A stretch of DNA of 64,000 nt from CAJQPP01 sp963793465. GTDB lineage: Bacteria; Planctomycetota; Planctomycetia; Pirellulales; Pirellulaceae. The notes below the pieces were generated by a model. That model made no database searches and was not told where the DNA came from. It was given only the letters and a program-made list of their open reading frames with translations. Positions 9,481 to 17,125 of the stretch are shown here, one piece after another. The DNA lies in assembly GCA_963793465.1 (NCBI GenBank), contig CAWCAJ010000002.1, positions 1-64,000 on the forward strand, given 5' to 3'. The translations under genes and the position numbers were made by a program. Numbering within the stretch: the first letter of the stretch is position 1; every line of letters starts with the position of its first letter.

Positions 9481-10230
9481 GTGTCTGCGGACGAGAGTTT
9501 ACTGGTGCTGACAGCGCTTTCGGTCGGGTTTTTGCACACGCTGCTGGGCCCCGATCACTATATCCCGTTCGTCGCCATGGCCCGATCTCATGGCTGGTCT
9601 GCCAAACGCACACTGGGCATCACCACCCTGTGCGGACTGGGACACGTGGCCGGTTCCGTGGTGATAGGTGGCTTGGGTCTGTTATTGGGGACCCTGTTGT
9701 TTCGCCTGGAGGCCATCGAGGCATTTCGGGGCGACACGGCGGCATGGCTTTTGATTGGGTTTGGTTTGGCCTACCTGGTGTGGGGCCTGGTGCGGGCTTA
9801 CCGTAATCTGCCGCACACTCACCTGCATTCCCATGTCGATGGGACGGTACACAAGCATCTACACCAGCATGACCTGCAACACCGTCATGTCCACGACAAC
9901 CTTGCCGCGGAAACCACGGCCGGGCGTCGCTTGCCCCAACTGACACCCTGGCTGTTGTTTTTGATTTTTGCTTTTGGTCCCTGTGAGGTATTGATCCCGT
10001 TGCTGATGTACCCGGCCGCGGAAGCCAACGTGTTGGCTATCGTGGCGGTCGTCGTGGCGTTTTCGGCAGCCACCATCCTGACCATGGTCGTGACAGTCAT
10101 GGGCATGGTTTATGGACTGGAGTTGATCCGCATCCCCGCTGCCCAGCAGGTGAACTGGCAGCGTTACAGCCATGCCTTGGCAGGATTTGCGGTATTGATG
10201 TGTGGTGTCCTGGTAAAATTCGGATTCTAA
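9481..10230 (+). CDS. Nickel/cobalt permease-like membrane protein (NicO/UreH type) with His-rich loop
   Basis: A 249-residue membrane protein. Conserved features are GFLHTLLGPDHYIPF near the N-terminus (a His-x3-GPDH motif as in NicO/UreH-like permeases) and FAFGPCEVLIPLLMYPA in the second half. Between them is a loop at about residues 115-150 containing some thirteen His residues (HTHLHSH, HKHLHQHDLQHRHVHD). About six hydrophobic helices can be counted. The location directly upstream of hhyS-hhyL and the His cluster suggest nickel import for the NiFe site; substrate is inferred, and a sulfite-exporter-like relative cannot be excluded. Start GTG 9481 (VSADESLL) is preferred over GTG 9430 because the extra 17 residues are polar and unlike the family. 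Confidence 0.75.
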   Translation: MSADESLLVLTALSVGFLHTLLGPDHYIPFVAMARSHGWSAKRTLGITTLCGLGHVAGSVVIGGLGLLLGTLLFRLEAIEAFRGDTAAWLLIGFGLAYLVWGLVRAYRNLPHTHLHSHVDGTVHKHLHQHDLQHRHVHDNLAAETTAGRRLPQLTPWLLFLIFAFGPCEVLIPLLMYPAAEANVLAIVAVVVAFSAATILTMVVTVMGMVYGLELIRIPAAQQVNWQRYSHALAGFAVLMCGVLVKFGF

Positions 10231-10296
10231 GATTTAAAGATTCCAAAATTTAAAGATTCTAAGAATCAGAGATTCCAAGATTTAGAGATTTCAAGA
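10222..10296. repeat. AT-rich degenerate short tandem repeat
   Basis: Directly after the permease stop codon the sequence repeats variants of AAGATTCCAA and TTAAAGATT (about four to five imperfect copies of roughly 16 bases). It is much richer in A and T than its surroundings. It lies about 190 bases upstream of hhyS, so it could be part of the promoter region or simply slippage-prone spacer. Confidence 0.55.
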
Positions 10297-10480
10297 GCAA
10301 ACAATATCGTTCACCTGGTCAAATCTACATAGTTCGTGCTATGGCTAAACGATTCGACATGGTCGATAAAAAGCGGAGTCGGCCAACGCAGCGGCCTTCG
10401 CGAATCCCTCGTTTCCCTTGTGGAAACGCCATTTCGAATTCCTGAAACCCAAATTCCTGATACCCACAAGGGAGTTGTTC

Positions 10481-11452
10481 ATGGCATCCTTACTTTGGTT
10501 ACAAGGCGGCGCCTGCAGCGGCAATACGATGTCGTTCCTGAATGCCGAAGAACCCAGTGCCTGCGACCTGGTCACTGATTTTGGCATCGATGTGCTATGG
10601 CACCCTTCACTGGGCATGGACATGGGTGAAAATGTCCAGACCATGCTGCGGGACATTGCGTCGGGTAAGAAGGAACTCGATATTTTCGTATTCGAGGGCA
10701 CGGTGATCATGGGACCCCATGGCAGCGGTCGTTTCAACATGTTTGCCGACCGTCCCATGAAAGACTGGGTCGCAGAATTGGCAGCCAAGGCGAATGCGGT
10801 GGTGGCTTTGGGTGACTGTGCCTGCTGGGGCGGCATTCCGGCCAATGCCCCCAATCCGACGGACAGCGTGGGCCTGCAATTCCTGAAGCGAAATCACGGT
10901 GGCTTCCTGGGTGCCGACTTCAAGTCTCAATGGGGTCTGCCGGTCATCAACATTCCGGGCTGTCCCTGTCACCCCGATTGGGTCACCCAGATTTTGGTGG
11001 CCATTGCAACCGGGCGAGCCAACGACATCGCTCTGGATGATCTGCAACGGCCCCAGACATTCTTCAAGACCTTTACGCAAACCGGCTGCACACGGGTCCA
11101 GTTCTTCGAATACAAGCAGTCCACCATGGAGTTTGGGCAGGGGACCCGTACCGGTTGCCTGTTCTACGAATTCGGATGCCGGGGTCCCATGACTCATTCG
11201 CCCTGCAACCGCATCCTCTGGAACCGTCAATCCTCCAAGACACGTGCCGGGATGCCCTGCACTGGCTGCACCGAACCCGAGTTTCCCTTTTACGATCTGG
11301 CACCGGGCACTGTGTTCAAGACTCAAAAAATTGGCGGCGTGATTCCCAAAGATGTTCCCGAAGGAACCGATCACGTCACTTACATGGCCCATGCCGCCGC
11401 GGCTCGCGTCGCAGCGCCGCAGTGGTCCAAGGAAGATATGTTCGTCGTTTAG
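10481..11452 (+). CDS. hhyS: Group 1h [NiFe]-hydrogenase small subunit
   Basis: A 323-residue electron-transfer subunit with three Fe-S clusters. The N-terminus LLWLQGGACSGNTMSFLN replaces the usual CxGC with CSGN, leaving one Cys, as in group 1h enzymes, where the characterised Ralstonia protein uses an Asp for the fourth proximal ligand. Other ligand motifs are GDCACWGG, IPGCPCHPDW, QTGCTRVQFFEYKQS, GCLFYEFGCRGP, CNRILWNRQSS and PCTGCTEPEFPF. It ends KEDMFVV, typical of the group. There is no Tat signal and no C-terminal membrane anchor, so the enzyme is cytoplasmic. ATG 10481 has GGGAG upstream; the longer frame from 10418 adds nothing conserved. Known group 1h enzymes oxidise H2 at atmospheric levels to support persistence of aerobes; that role here is inferred from similarity. 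Confidence 0.96.
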   Translation: MASLLWLQGGACSGNTMSFLNAEEPSACDLVTDFGIDVLWHPSLGMDMGENVQTMLRDIASGKKELDIFVFEGTVIMGPHGSGRFNMFADRPMKDWVAELAAKANAVVALGDCACWGGIPANAPNPTDSVGLQFLKRNHGGFLGADFKSQWGLPVINIPGCPCHPDWVTQILVAIATGRANDIALDDLQRPQTFFKTFTQTGCTRVQFFEYKQSTMEFGQGTRTGCLFYEFGCRGPMTHSPCNRILWNRQSSKTRAGMPCTGCTEPEFPFYDLAPGTVFKTQKIGGVIPKDVPEGTDHVTYMAHAAAARVAAPQWSKEDMFVV

Positions 11453-11474
11453 AAAAAGACTGCTTGGGTCCGAG

Positions 11475-11513
11475 TGATTTGACCAATTGATTTGACCGAT
11501 TGATTTGACCGAT
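11475..11513. repeat. 13-bp tandem repeat between hhyS and hhyL
   Basis: Three successive copies of TGATTTGACCGAT (the first has one change, CAAT for CGAT), followed by a partial fourth. They begin 22 bases after the hhyS stop codon. Confidence 0.8.
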
Positions 11514-11594
11514 TGATTGAGTCGATGGATTTGGCAGATTGGGTGCCGCCCGCGTGACGGCGGCAGCCACCGGATCGTCAGGACAGTCCCTTAC

Positions 11595-11632
11595 AATTCA
11601 CTGAGCCCCAGAAAATTCACTGAGCCCCAGAA
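11595..11632. repeat. 19-bp direct duplication upstream of hhyL
   Basis: AATTCACTGAGCCCCAGAA occurs twice head to tail and ends 16 bases before the hhyL ATG, just ahead of its GGAG ribosome binding site at about 11638. It could change leader structure between the two subunits. Confidence 0.8.
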
Positions 11633-11648
11633 TTACCGGAGTTTGAAT

Positions 11649-13259
11649 ATGGCAACGGCAACCCCCATGAGAATCAGCCCGTTGGGCCGTGTGGAAGGCG
11701 ATCTCGACCTGAAACTGGAAGTCACCGACGGCGTGGTCACTGACGCCTGGACCGAAGCCAGCATGTTTCGCGGCTTTGAGATCATTCTGAAAGGCAAGGA
11801 TCCCCAGGCCGGTTTGATTGTCACGCCGCGAATCTGTGGCATCTGCGGTGGCAGCCATCTGTACAAGGCTTGCTATGCACTGGACACGGCCTGGAAAACT
11901 CACGTTCCCCGCAATGCCACGCTGGTGCGGAACATCGCCCAAGCCTGTGAAACGCTGCAATCCATACCCCGCTGGTTTTATGCGTTGTTTGCCATCGACC
12001 TGACCAACAAGAACTACGCCAACATTCCGGAGTACGAAGAGGTCGTAAAGCGATTTTCGCCCTTCGTGGGTACTTCTTACGAGATCGGTGTCACGCTTTC
12101 CGGAAAACCTGTGGAGGTGTATGCCATCTTTGGTGGTCAATGGCCCCATTCCAGTTTCATGATTCCGGGTGGCGTGATGTGCGGCCCCAACCTTTCGGAT
12201 GTGACTCGTTCAGTAGCCATTCTGGACTACTGGAAGCGGGAATGGCTGGAGAAGACCTGGTTGGGATGTTCGATCGAACGCTGGATGGAGAACAAGACCT
12301 GGGATGATGTCTGGAAGTGGGCGGACGAAAACGACAGCCAACGAAATTCCGACTGTGGGTTGTTCCTGAGGTTTTCCAAAGCCGCCGGACTGGACAAGTA
12401 CGGCCATGGTTGTGGCAAGTTTCTGGCCACCGGCACGTACTTCCAACCGGAACTCTACGAAAACCCCACCATTGATGGTCGCAATGACGCGCTGATCAAC
12501 CGGGCCGGTGTCTTCGACGGCGAGACCTTCCACGACTTTGATCATCGCAACGTTCGCGAATCCGTGGCCCACTCCTTCTTCCAGGGTGATTCCTACCTGC
12601 ATCCCTGGGACGGTGTCACCGAGCCGATCGACCCGCTGGAGGGGCACAAGCAGGGCAAGTACAGCTGGGCGAAATCGCCGCGTTATGAAGTCCCGGGCAA
12701 AGGGTCCCTGCCCCTGGAGGCCGGCCCGCTGGCTCGACAGGTGATTGCGGGCCGCGAAGGAGCGTTGGATCATCAGGACTTCGACCCGCTGATTCTGGAT
12801 GCGGTCAGACAGGAGGGTCCGAATGTTCTGGTGCGAGTCATGGCGCGTATGCACGAGGCCTGCAAGTATTACAAACTGGCCCAGAAATGGCTGAGCGAAA
12901 TCGATTTGCACGACAAGTTCTACACCAAGCCCGAGGAATTGAAGTCGGGCAAAGGCTTTGGTTCCACGGAAGCCGCGCGGGGTTCGCTGTCGGACTGGAT
13001 CGTGATCGAAAACGGTCAAATCGAGAACTACCAGGTGGTCACTCCCACGGCCTGGAATATCGGGCCACAGGATGGAAATCAGGTGCACGGTCCCATGGAG
13101 CAGTCCTTTATTGGCGCTCCCATTCAGGATCCGTCCGATCCGGTGGAGATGGGTCATGTGGCCCGTTCCTACGACTCCTGCCTGGTGTGCACCGTGCATA
13201 CCTACGACAGCAAGACCGGCAAGGAACTGGCTCGATTCCGAATCGGTGAAGGCGCCTGA
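11649..13259 (+). CDS. hhyL: Group 1h [NiFe]-hydrogenase large subunit
   Basis: The catalytic subunit (536 residues) that binds the NiFe(CN)2CO centre. The L1 motif is RICGICGGSH (about residue 60) and the L2 motif is YDSCLVCTVH near the C-terminus, together supplying the four Cys ligands. The L2 form DSCLVCTVH and the conserved runs WKREWLEKTWLGCSIERW and SYLHPWDGVTEP match group 1h enzymes. About 20 residues follow the L2 His (TYDSKTGKELARF...), the expected peptide for removal by a maturation protease. ATG 11649 is preceded by GGAG at a good distance; the upstream extension from 11517 runs through tandem repeats and is not coding. It pairs with hhyS and depends on the hyp genes in this window. 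Confidence 0.97.
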   Translation: MATATPMRISPLGRVEGDLDLKLEVTDGVVTDAWTEASMFRGFEIILKGKDPQAGLIVTPRICGICGGSHLYKACYALDTAWKTHVPRNATLVRNIAQACETLQSIPRWFYALFAIDLTNKNYANIPEYEEVVKRFSPFVGTSYEIGVTLSGKPVEVYAIFGGQWPHSSFMIPGGVMCGPNLSDVTRSVAILDYWKREWLEKTWLGCSIERWMENKTWDDVWKWADENDSQRNSDCGLFLRFSKAAGLDKYGHGCGKFLATGTYFQPELYENPTIDGRNDALINRAGVFDGETFHDFDHRNVRESVAHSFFQGDSYLHPWDGVTEPIDPLEGHKQGKYSWAKSPRYEVPGKGSLPLEAGPLARQVIAGREGALDHQDFDPLILDAVRQEGPNVLVRVMARMHEACKYYKLAQKWLSEIDLHDKFYTKPEELKSGKGFGSTEAARGSLSDWIVIENGQIENYQVVTPTAWNIGPQDGNQVHGPMEQSFIGAPIQDPSDPVEMGHVARSYDSCLVCTVHTYDSKTGKELARFRIGEGA

Positions 13260-13275
13260 CGAAGCCAACAGGACT

Positions 13276-13297
13276 CGGTGGCCGGGCAGGGCCACCG
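13276..13297. terminator. Stem-loop just after hhyL
   Basis: CGGTGGCC and GGCCACCG form a perfect 8-bp stem with a 6-base loop, starting 17 bases after the hhyL stop. No T run follows, so it is more likely an mRNA-stabilising or attenuating hairpin than a full terminator. Such hairpins can allow higher expression of structural subunits than of the accessory genes behind them. Confidence 0.4.
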
Positions 13298-13390
13298 GTA
13301 GGCCGGCCCGAGATGTCACGCCGTGCGGTTTGGAAATCCCCGGGTGGCCGAATCCTGCCCACTGTATTGACATGCGGTACCAATTCCCAG

Positions 13391-13933
13391 ATGGGGTCCT
13401 CCCTGATGTGCTCCCATACGAATCAGCAACTGGAAGGCTTCGATCCCTCCCAACCTGCCCGCAGTGGCATTCAGACGCTGATCGTGGGTTGTGGCAACCT
13501 GCTGCGGGGAGATGACGCCACCGGCCCGGTCCTGATTCGCAGGATGTGGGAGCGGGGACTGCCCACTGGAGTTCATTGCGCCGATGGTGGCACCGGAGGT
13601 ATGGATGTCGCATTTCAAATGCGAGGGGTCCCTCATGTAATACTGGTGGACGCATGCCAGTCAGGAAGCGAACCCGGTGCGTTGTTTGAAGTTCCTGGCG
13701 ACGAATTGGAACAACTGCCCCCCATCGAGGGCATCAACCTGCATGCCTTTCGCTGGGACCACGCGTTGGCTTTCGGGCGTTGGCTACTGAAAGAAGACTA
13801 CCCCGCCCGGGTCACGGTATACCTGATCGAAGGCGCTGACTTTGAGGTTGGCGAGACACTTTCTCCTCCTGTCGATGCGGCCATCGACCGACTGGTGGAT
13901 CTCCTTTTTGATGTCATCACCGACGGGTGTTAG
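13391..13933 (+). CDS. Hydrogenase maturation endopeptidase (HyaD/HybD family)
   Basis: Nickel-dependent endopeptidases of this family clip the C-terminal peptide of the large subunit after NiFe insertion. The sequence has the family start TLIVGCGNLLRGDDATGPVL (metal-binding Asp in RGDDATG), an Asp in ILVDACQSGSEPG, and HAFRWDHALAF, where a His is expected. Length from ATG 13391 is 180 residues, normal for the family; ATG 13406 is equally possible, and neither has a strong ribosome binding site. It follows hhyL by 131 bases and is in line with the accessory genes, so hhyL is its probable substrate. Confidence 0.88.
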   Translation: MGSSLMCSHTNQQLEGFDPSQPARSGIQTLIVGCGNLLRGDDATGPVLIRRMWERGLPTGVHCADGGTGGMDVAFQMRGVPHVILVDACQSGSEPGALFEVPGDELEQLPPIEGINLHAFRWDHALAFGRWLLKEDYPARVTVYLIEGADFEVGETLSPPVDAAIDRLVDLLFDVITDGC

Positions 13934-13939
13934 AATTCC

Positions 13940-14266
13940 GTGGATGTGAGTACCCGACAACCTACTCGAAAATCGTTGAGTTTTGATCTTTCGGCAGATG
14001 GATACCTGCGTCTGTCCCGGGCGGATGCAGAACACTTTTTTCCTGAAGATACGTTGCTGGCTTTGTGGCGGGACGGTGGCCTGTTGTTGTTGCCCACCCG
14101 CGGCGCCGCAGCGGGAGGCCTGATGTTGAAACGACGGAATGCGGAAGGAGACCGCAGTCTGTTGATTTCAGAGGTCTTTGAATTCGCCATACCCACGGGA
14201 CGATTTACCGCCCTGTGGGACGATCAGGTAGGTGGATTGCGAGTCAATCTGCCCTGCCGGGGTTAA
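13940..14266 (+). CDS. Conserved hydrogenase-operon protein, unknown function
   Basis: A 108-residue soluble protein, probably starting at GTG 13940 (GTG 13946 also fits), six bases after the protease stop. It has alternating short hydrophobic strands (LSFDLSADGYLRLS, TLLALWRDGGLLLLPT, GRFTALWDDQVGGLRVNL), suggesting an all-beta fold. I do not recognise a named domain. Similar small proteins of unknown function sit in group 1h hydrogenase operons of other phyla, so it is probably part of this system as an assembly factor or extra subunit. Confidence 0.75.
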   Translation: MDVSTRQPTRKSLSFDLSADGYLRLSRADAEHFFPEDTLLALWRDGGLLLLPTRGAAAGGLMLKRRNAEGDRSLLISEVFEFAIPTGRFTALWDDQVGGLRVNLPCRG

Positions 14267-14281
14267 GGGGATTACCGAGCC

Positions 14282-14545
14282 ATGGACCACGAACAACCCT
14301 GCTCTCAAAATCGGGAACCCGATTTGTTCGTCCCTTTGGAAGCGTTGATCCGGGTAACGCAGGAACAGGGACGCTGGGTGGTCTATCTGAACGTCCCCGC
14401 CTGGCAACCCCAGGAAGATCAACATCCCGTGACCAATCATTGGCGACGGATCAATGATTATTCCACACAACAGCAAGCCGATGTGGCTGCCCGCTGGTAT
14501 TTGCGTTCGGCCAACCGCAACTGCCAGCCACCCACAGGATTTTGA
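14282..14545 (+). CDS. Small conserved hydrogenase-operon protein, unknown function
   Basis: An 87-residue ORF beginning MDHEQPCSQNREPDLFVP and rich in Trp, Gln and Asn (GRWVVYLNVPAWQPQ, VTNHWRRINDY, AARWYLRSANRN). Start ATG 14282 follows the previous stop by 15 bases, and its stop overlaps the ribosome-binding region of the next gene. No domain recognised. The gene spacing places it inside the hydrogenase transcription unit. Confidence 0.72.
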   Translation: MDHEQPCSQNREPDLFVPLEALIRVTQEQGRWVVYLNVPAWQPQEDQHPVTNHWRRINDYSTQQQADVAARWYLRSANRNCQPPTGF

Positions 14546-14553
14546 GAGGAACA

Positions 14554-15801
14554 ATGATCCAGCTTCGACCACAACCACTGGGGATCTTCCCCTTCCCGGC
14601 CAGTAACCTGCTGTTGCCGGCAATCGAAGGTGACTGGCAGGAGGCCTTGCAAGGATTGCTGCAAGGGGATCTGGATGTGGAACTGCCACCGCAATGGGAG
14701 TTCATGAAGTGGGCGGCCGAAGAGAAAATCGAAAAGGCCCGGGCAGCATTGGCGGCAACGGATGCGTCGGAAATCAAAATCTACAACCAGTTTGTTTTGT
14801 CCCCCTCGCAGGAAGCCTGGCAATCCGCCCGGCAGCAGCTGTCGGCGTCGCTGCGGGAACTTCTGGATGTCGCCGCCTGGTCCTGTGGGATCGCCGATAC
14901 GATGGCGGATTCGTTTGCTCTGGATGGTGAATTGCTGGCGGTGGCCTTGGCCACTTCGGCGGCGGCAGAGATTGCGGATCAACAGCCTGCGGCGGCCATG
15001 GTCAAACTCAAGGCAGCCATCCAGGCGGCACGCGGCCCGGCACCCTTGCTGGCGGCCACTTTGATTTCCCAGTTGGCCGATTTGCGATTGGCCATGCCGG
15101 AATGCTCGGCGGCATTGGTAATTCAGGACTACCAACAGGCCATCCAATTGGCTGCCAACAGCCGATTGCCAATGTTGCTGGCAGAACTGCAAATGAAACT
15201 GGGCATGGTCTTTCAGAACGCGGCGCGTGGGCAGAGAGGGGCTTTGTTGCAGGCCATCAACGCCTATCAATCTGCGTTGCAGAGTGGCATCTGCGAAGAG
15301 TCGCAACCGCAGTTATTTGCCCAATTGCAGAACAACCTGGGTTTGGCCTATCTTTCCATGCCCGCGATGGGCTCCAGCCATCAATTGCGAACAGGCATCG
15401 CCGTACAATCATTCCGTCACGCGCTGCGTGTGTTCTCGCTGCAGAAAGATCCCGACATGTGGGCCAGCATCAGCATGAATCTGGCCAATGCGCTACAATA
15501 CGCTCCTTCCTCGCATCCCGAAGAAAACCTGATCCAGGCCGTGGAGACCTACGAAGAGGTATTGCAGGTCCGGACCCGGGCCCGGGACCCGGTTGCCTAT
15601 GCCCTGGTGTTGTTGAACCAGGCCAACGCCCTGGCGCATCTGGGAATGTTCAAACCAGCACTGGAGAAACTCGCCGAGGCCTACAAGCTGTTTCACTGGT
15701 ACGAACAACCGGAACAGGCGGAAGCGGCCAGGCAACTGGTGGAACAGATTAACGAACGCCTGGGAGATCGTGGCCAACCTGTCGAACTTACAACGCAATA
15801 G
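14554..15801 (+). CDS. TPR-like helical repeat protein of the hydrogenase operon
   Basis: A 415-residue, largely alpha-helical protein with no signal peptide. Repeating Ala/Leu-rich helical pairs run from about residue 100 to the end, with TPR-like units such as QNNLGLAYLSMP and ALVLLNQANALAHLG followed by FKPALEKLAEAYKLF. ATG 14554 has GAGAGGA just upstream; the extension to TTG 14542 overlaps the previous stop. TPR proteins commonly serve as assembly scaffolds. Actinobacterial group 1h operons also carry TPR-like genes, so a role in assembling HhyS-HhyL or holding the accessory proteins is plausible but unproven. Confidence 0.8.
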   Translation: MIQLRPQPLGIFPFPASNLLLPAIEGDWQEALQGLLQGDLDVELPPQWEFMKWAAEEKIEKARAALAATDASEIKIYNQFVLSPSQEAWQSARQQLSASLRELLDVAAWSCGIADTMADSFALDGELLAVALATSAAAEIADQQPAAAMVKLKAAIQAARGPAPLLAATLISQLADLRLAMPECSAALVIQDYQQAIQLAANSRLPMLLAELQMKLGMVFQNAARGQRGALLQAINAYQSALQSGICEESQPQLFAQLQNNLGLAYLSMPAMGSSHQLRTGIAVQSFRHALRVFSLQKDPDMWASISMNLANALQYAPSSHPEENLIQAVETYEEVLQVRTRARDPVAYALVLLNQANALAHLGMFKPALEKLAEAYKLFHWYEQPEQAEAARQLVEQINERLGDRGQPVELTTQ

Positions 15802-15803
15802 TC

Positions 15804-16169
15804 ATGGACCTCTACCAACAGCAACAATTCGGCTTTTTTCTGCAGACCGCCACGGAACGCTACGTGGCCCGCCTGGAAGAACGATTTCGTGGCGCCGCAG
15901 GTGCGCTGGCCAGGGTCAAAGAAGATCCTGATGGGGAAGGGGTCTGGCTGAACGGTTTTACCGATGCCGTATTTGAGGACTTTCTGTTGAACAATGTGGA
16001 AGGCGCGAGTTTCGTCCTGCAGGCTTTGCCACGACGCAAGTTGGCGGCCGTCGCCGGCGGTCAGGTAGAATCGGTCTTGATCCAAATGGCCAAATCATTA
16101 TTTGCTGAGTTACTTTTACAGAAAACCATCGAGTCCCTGGAACAACATTCCGGCTATCAGTCGGTATGA
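15804..16169 (+). CDS. Small helical hydrogenase-operon protein, unknown function
   Basis: A 121-residue protein starting ATG 15804, immediately after the TPR gene stop. It is mostly predicted helix with amphipathic stretches (FFLQTATERYVARLEERFRG, VESVLIQMAKSLFAELLLQ). The middle has a NGFTDAVFEDFLLNNVEG segment. It has no Cys, so it does not bind an Fe-S cluster. I do not recognise a family. The position between the TPR gene and the NifU-Rieske gene makes a structural or assembly role in the hydrogenase complex the best guess. Confidence 0.72.
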   Translation: MDLYQQQQFGFFLQTATERYVARLEERFRGAAGALARVKEDPDGEGVWLNGFTDAVFEDFLLNNVEGASFVLQALPRRKLAAVAGGQVESVLIQMAKSLFAELLLQKTIESLEQHSGYQSV

Positions 16170-16230
16170 CTTTTGGAGATGGCCCGCGTTGGCGATGGGA
16201 ACACATTGGGAACGGGAAGCGGAGTGACGA

Positions 16231-17118
16231 ATGTCAACTGAAACATCGACAGGTAACACAAGCACACCCATGGTCACGGTGGAGGATCTGGAGCAACTGG
16301 CGGAACGCGTGGACAAGGCGATCGCAGAAGTGCAGACCCTGGAACCGGATGTGCGTGGCAAAGCCATGGCATTGAAGTCGGCCATCGAGGAATTTCACAA
16401 AGTGGGGCTGACCCATATCGTCAAGAAATTGAAGGGCGATTCCCACGGTAAACAGTTGCTTTTCGAATTGGTCGACGAACCCACCGTCTACGCCCTGTTC
16501 GCCATGCACGGTCTGGTCCGCGCCGACTTGAAAACGCGGGTCAGTCGCGTGATCGAGATGGTCCGGCCTTACATGCAATCGCACGGAGGCGATGTGACGT
16601 TGGTGGACGTGCAGGACAAAACCGTGTGGGTCAAGCTCTCGGGAAATTGCAACGGTTGTTCGATGTCGTCGGTAACCCTGCGGAACACCGTGGAAGAGTC
16701 CCTCAACGAACATGTCCCCGAAATTGAAAAGGTGGAAGTTGTCCCCAATGAGCCGGAACCGGTTGGTCTGGTTCAACTGCAAGCCTCGTCGACTGTCGAT
16801 GCGGATCACGGATGGGTTGCGGGCCCGCTGGTCAGTGAACTCAATGAGAACAAACCGTTTGCTTTTGAAAGTGGCGAGGACAGGATCCTGCTTATCAAAT
16901 CGCCCAAGGGGTTGCGTGCCTTTCGCAATGCCTGTGCTCATCAGGGCTTGCCATTGGATGGCGGAATTCTGGATGGGGAAAATGGAACCCTAACCTGCCC
17001 CTGGCACGGCTTTCAGTTCGATAGCGAATCGGGCGAGTGTTTTTCTGCTCCGCAATGCCAGCTGGAGCCATTTCCACTGCGTGTGACCGAGCAACGCGTG
17101 TGGGTAAGACCCCTGTAG
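16231..17118 (+). CDS. NifU-like / Rieske [2Fe-2S] fusion protein, putative hydrogenase electron carrier
   Basis: A 295-residue fusion. The N-terminal 95 residues are helical with no known domain. Residues about 100-170 form a NifU C-terminal-type domain (SHGGDVTLVDV, then GNCNGCSMSSVTLRNTVE with the CxxC cluster site). Residues about 190-295 form a Rieske domain with CAHQGLPLDGG and CPWHGFQFD giving the Cys-His-Cys-His ligands. Comparable NifU-Rieske proteins are encoded in mycobacterial group 1h operons (HucE type) and are needed for hydrogenase function there, probably as electron mediators to the respiratory chain. The placement here supports the same role. The start ATG 16231 follows GGAGTGACGA. 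Confidence 0.9.
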   Translation: MSTETSTGNTSTPMVTVEDLEQLAERVDKAIAEVQTLEPDVRGKAMALKSAIEEFHKVGLTHIVKKLKGDSHGKQLLFELVDEPTVYALFAMHGLVRADLKTRVSRVIEMVRPYMQSHGGDVTLVDVQDKTVWVKLSGNCNGCSMSSVTLRNTVEESLNEHVPEIEKVEVVPNEPEPVGLVQLQASSTVDADHGWVAGPLVSELNENKPFAFESGEDRILLIKSPKGLRAFRNACAHQGLPLDGGILDGENGTLTCPWHGFQFDSESGECFSAPQCQLEPFPLRVTEQRVWVRPL

Positions 17119-17125
17119 GACCTTC

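Noticed and set aside
10418..10480. N-terminal extension of HhyS as a signal peptide
   Set aside because: The stretch has no twin-Arg or hydrophobic core, and ATG 10481 has a proper ribosome binding site.
12210..13655. 481-codon minus-strand ORF opposite hhyL
   Set aside because: It is antisense to a strongly conserved hydrogenase large subunit; the open frame follows from high GC codon bias, and the translation has no domain.
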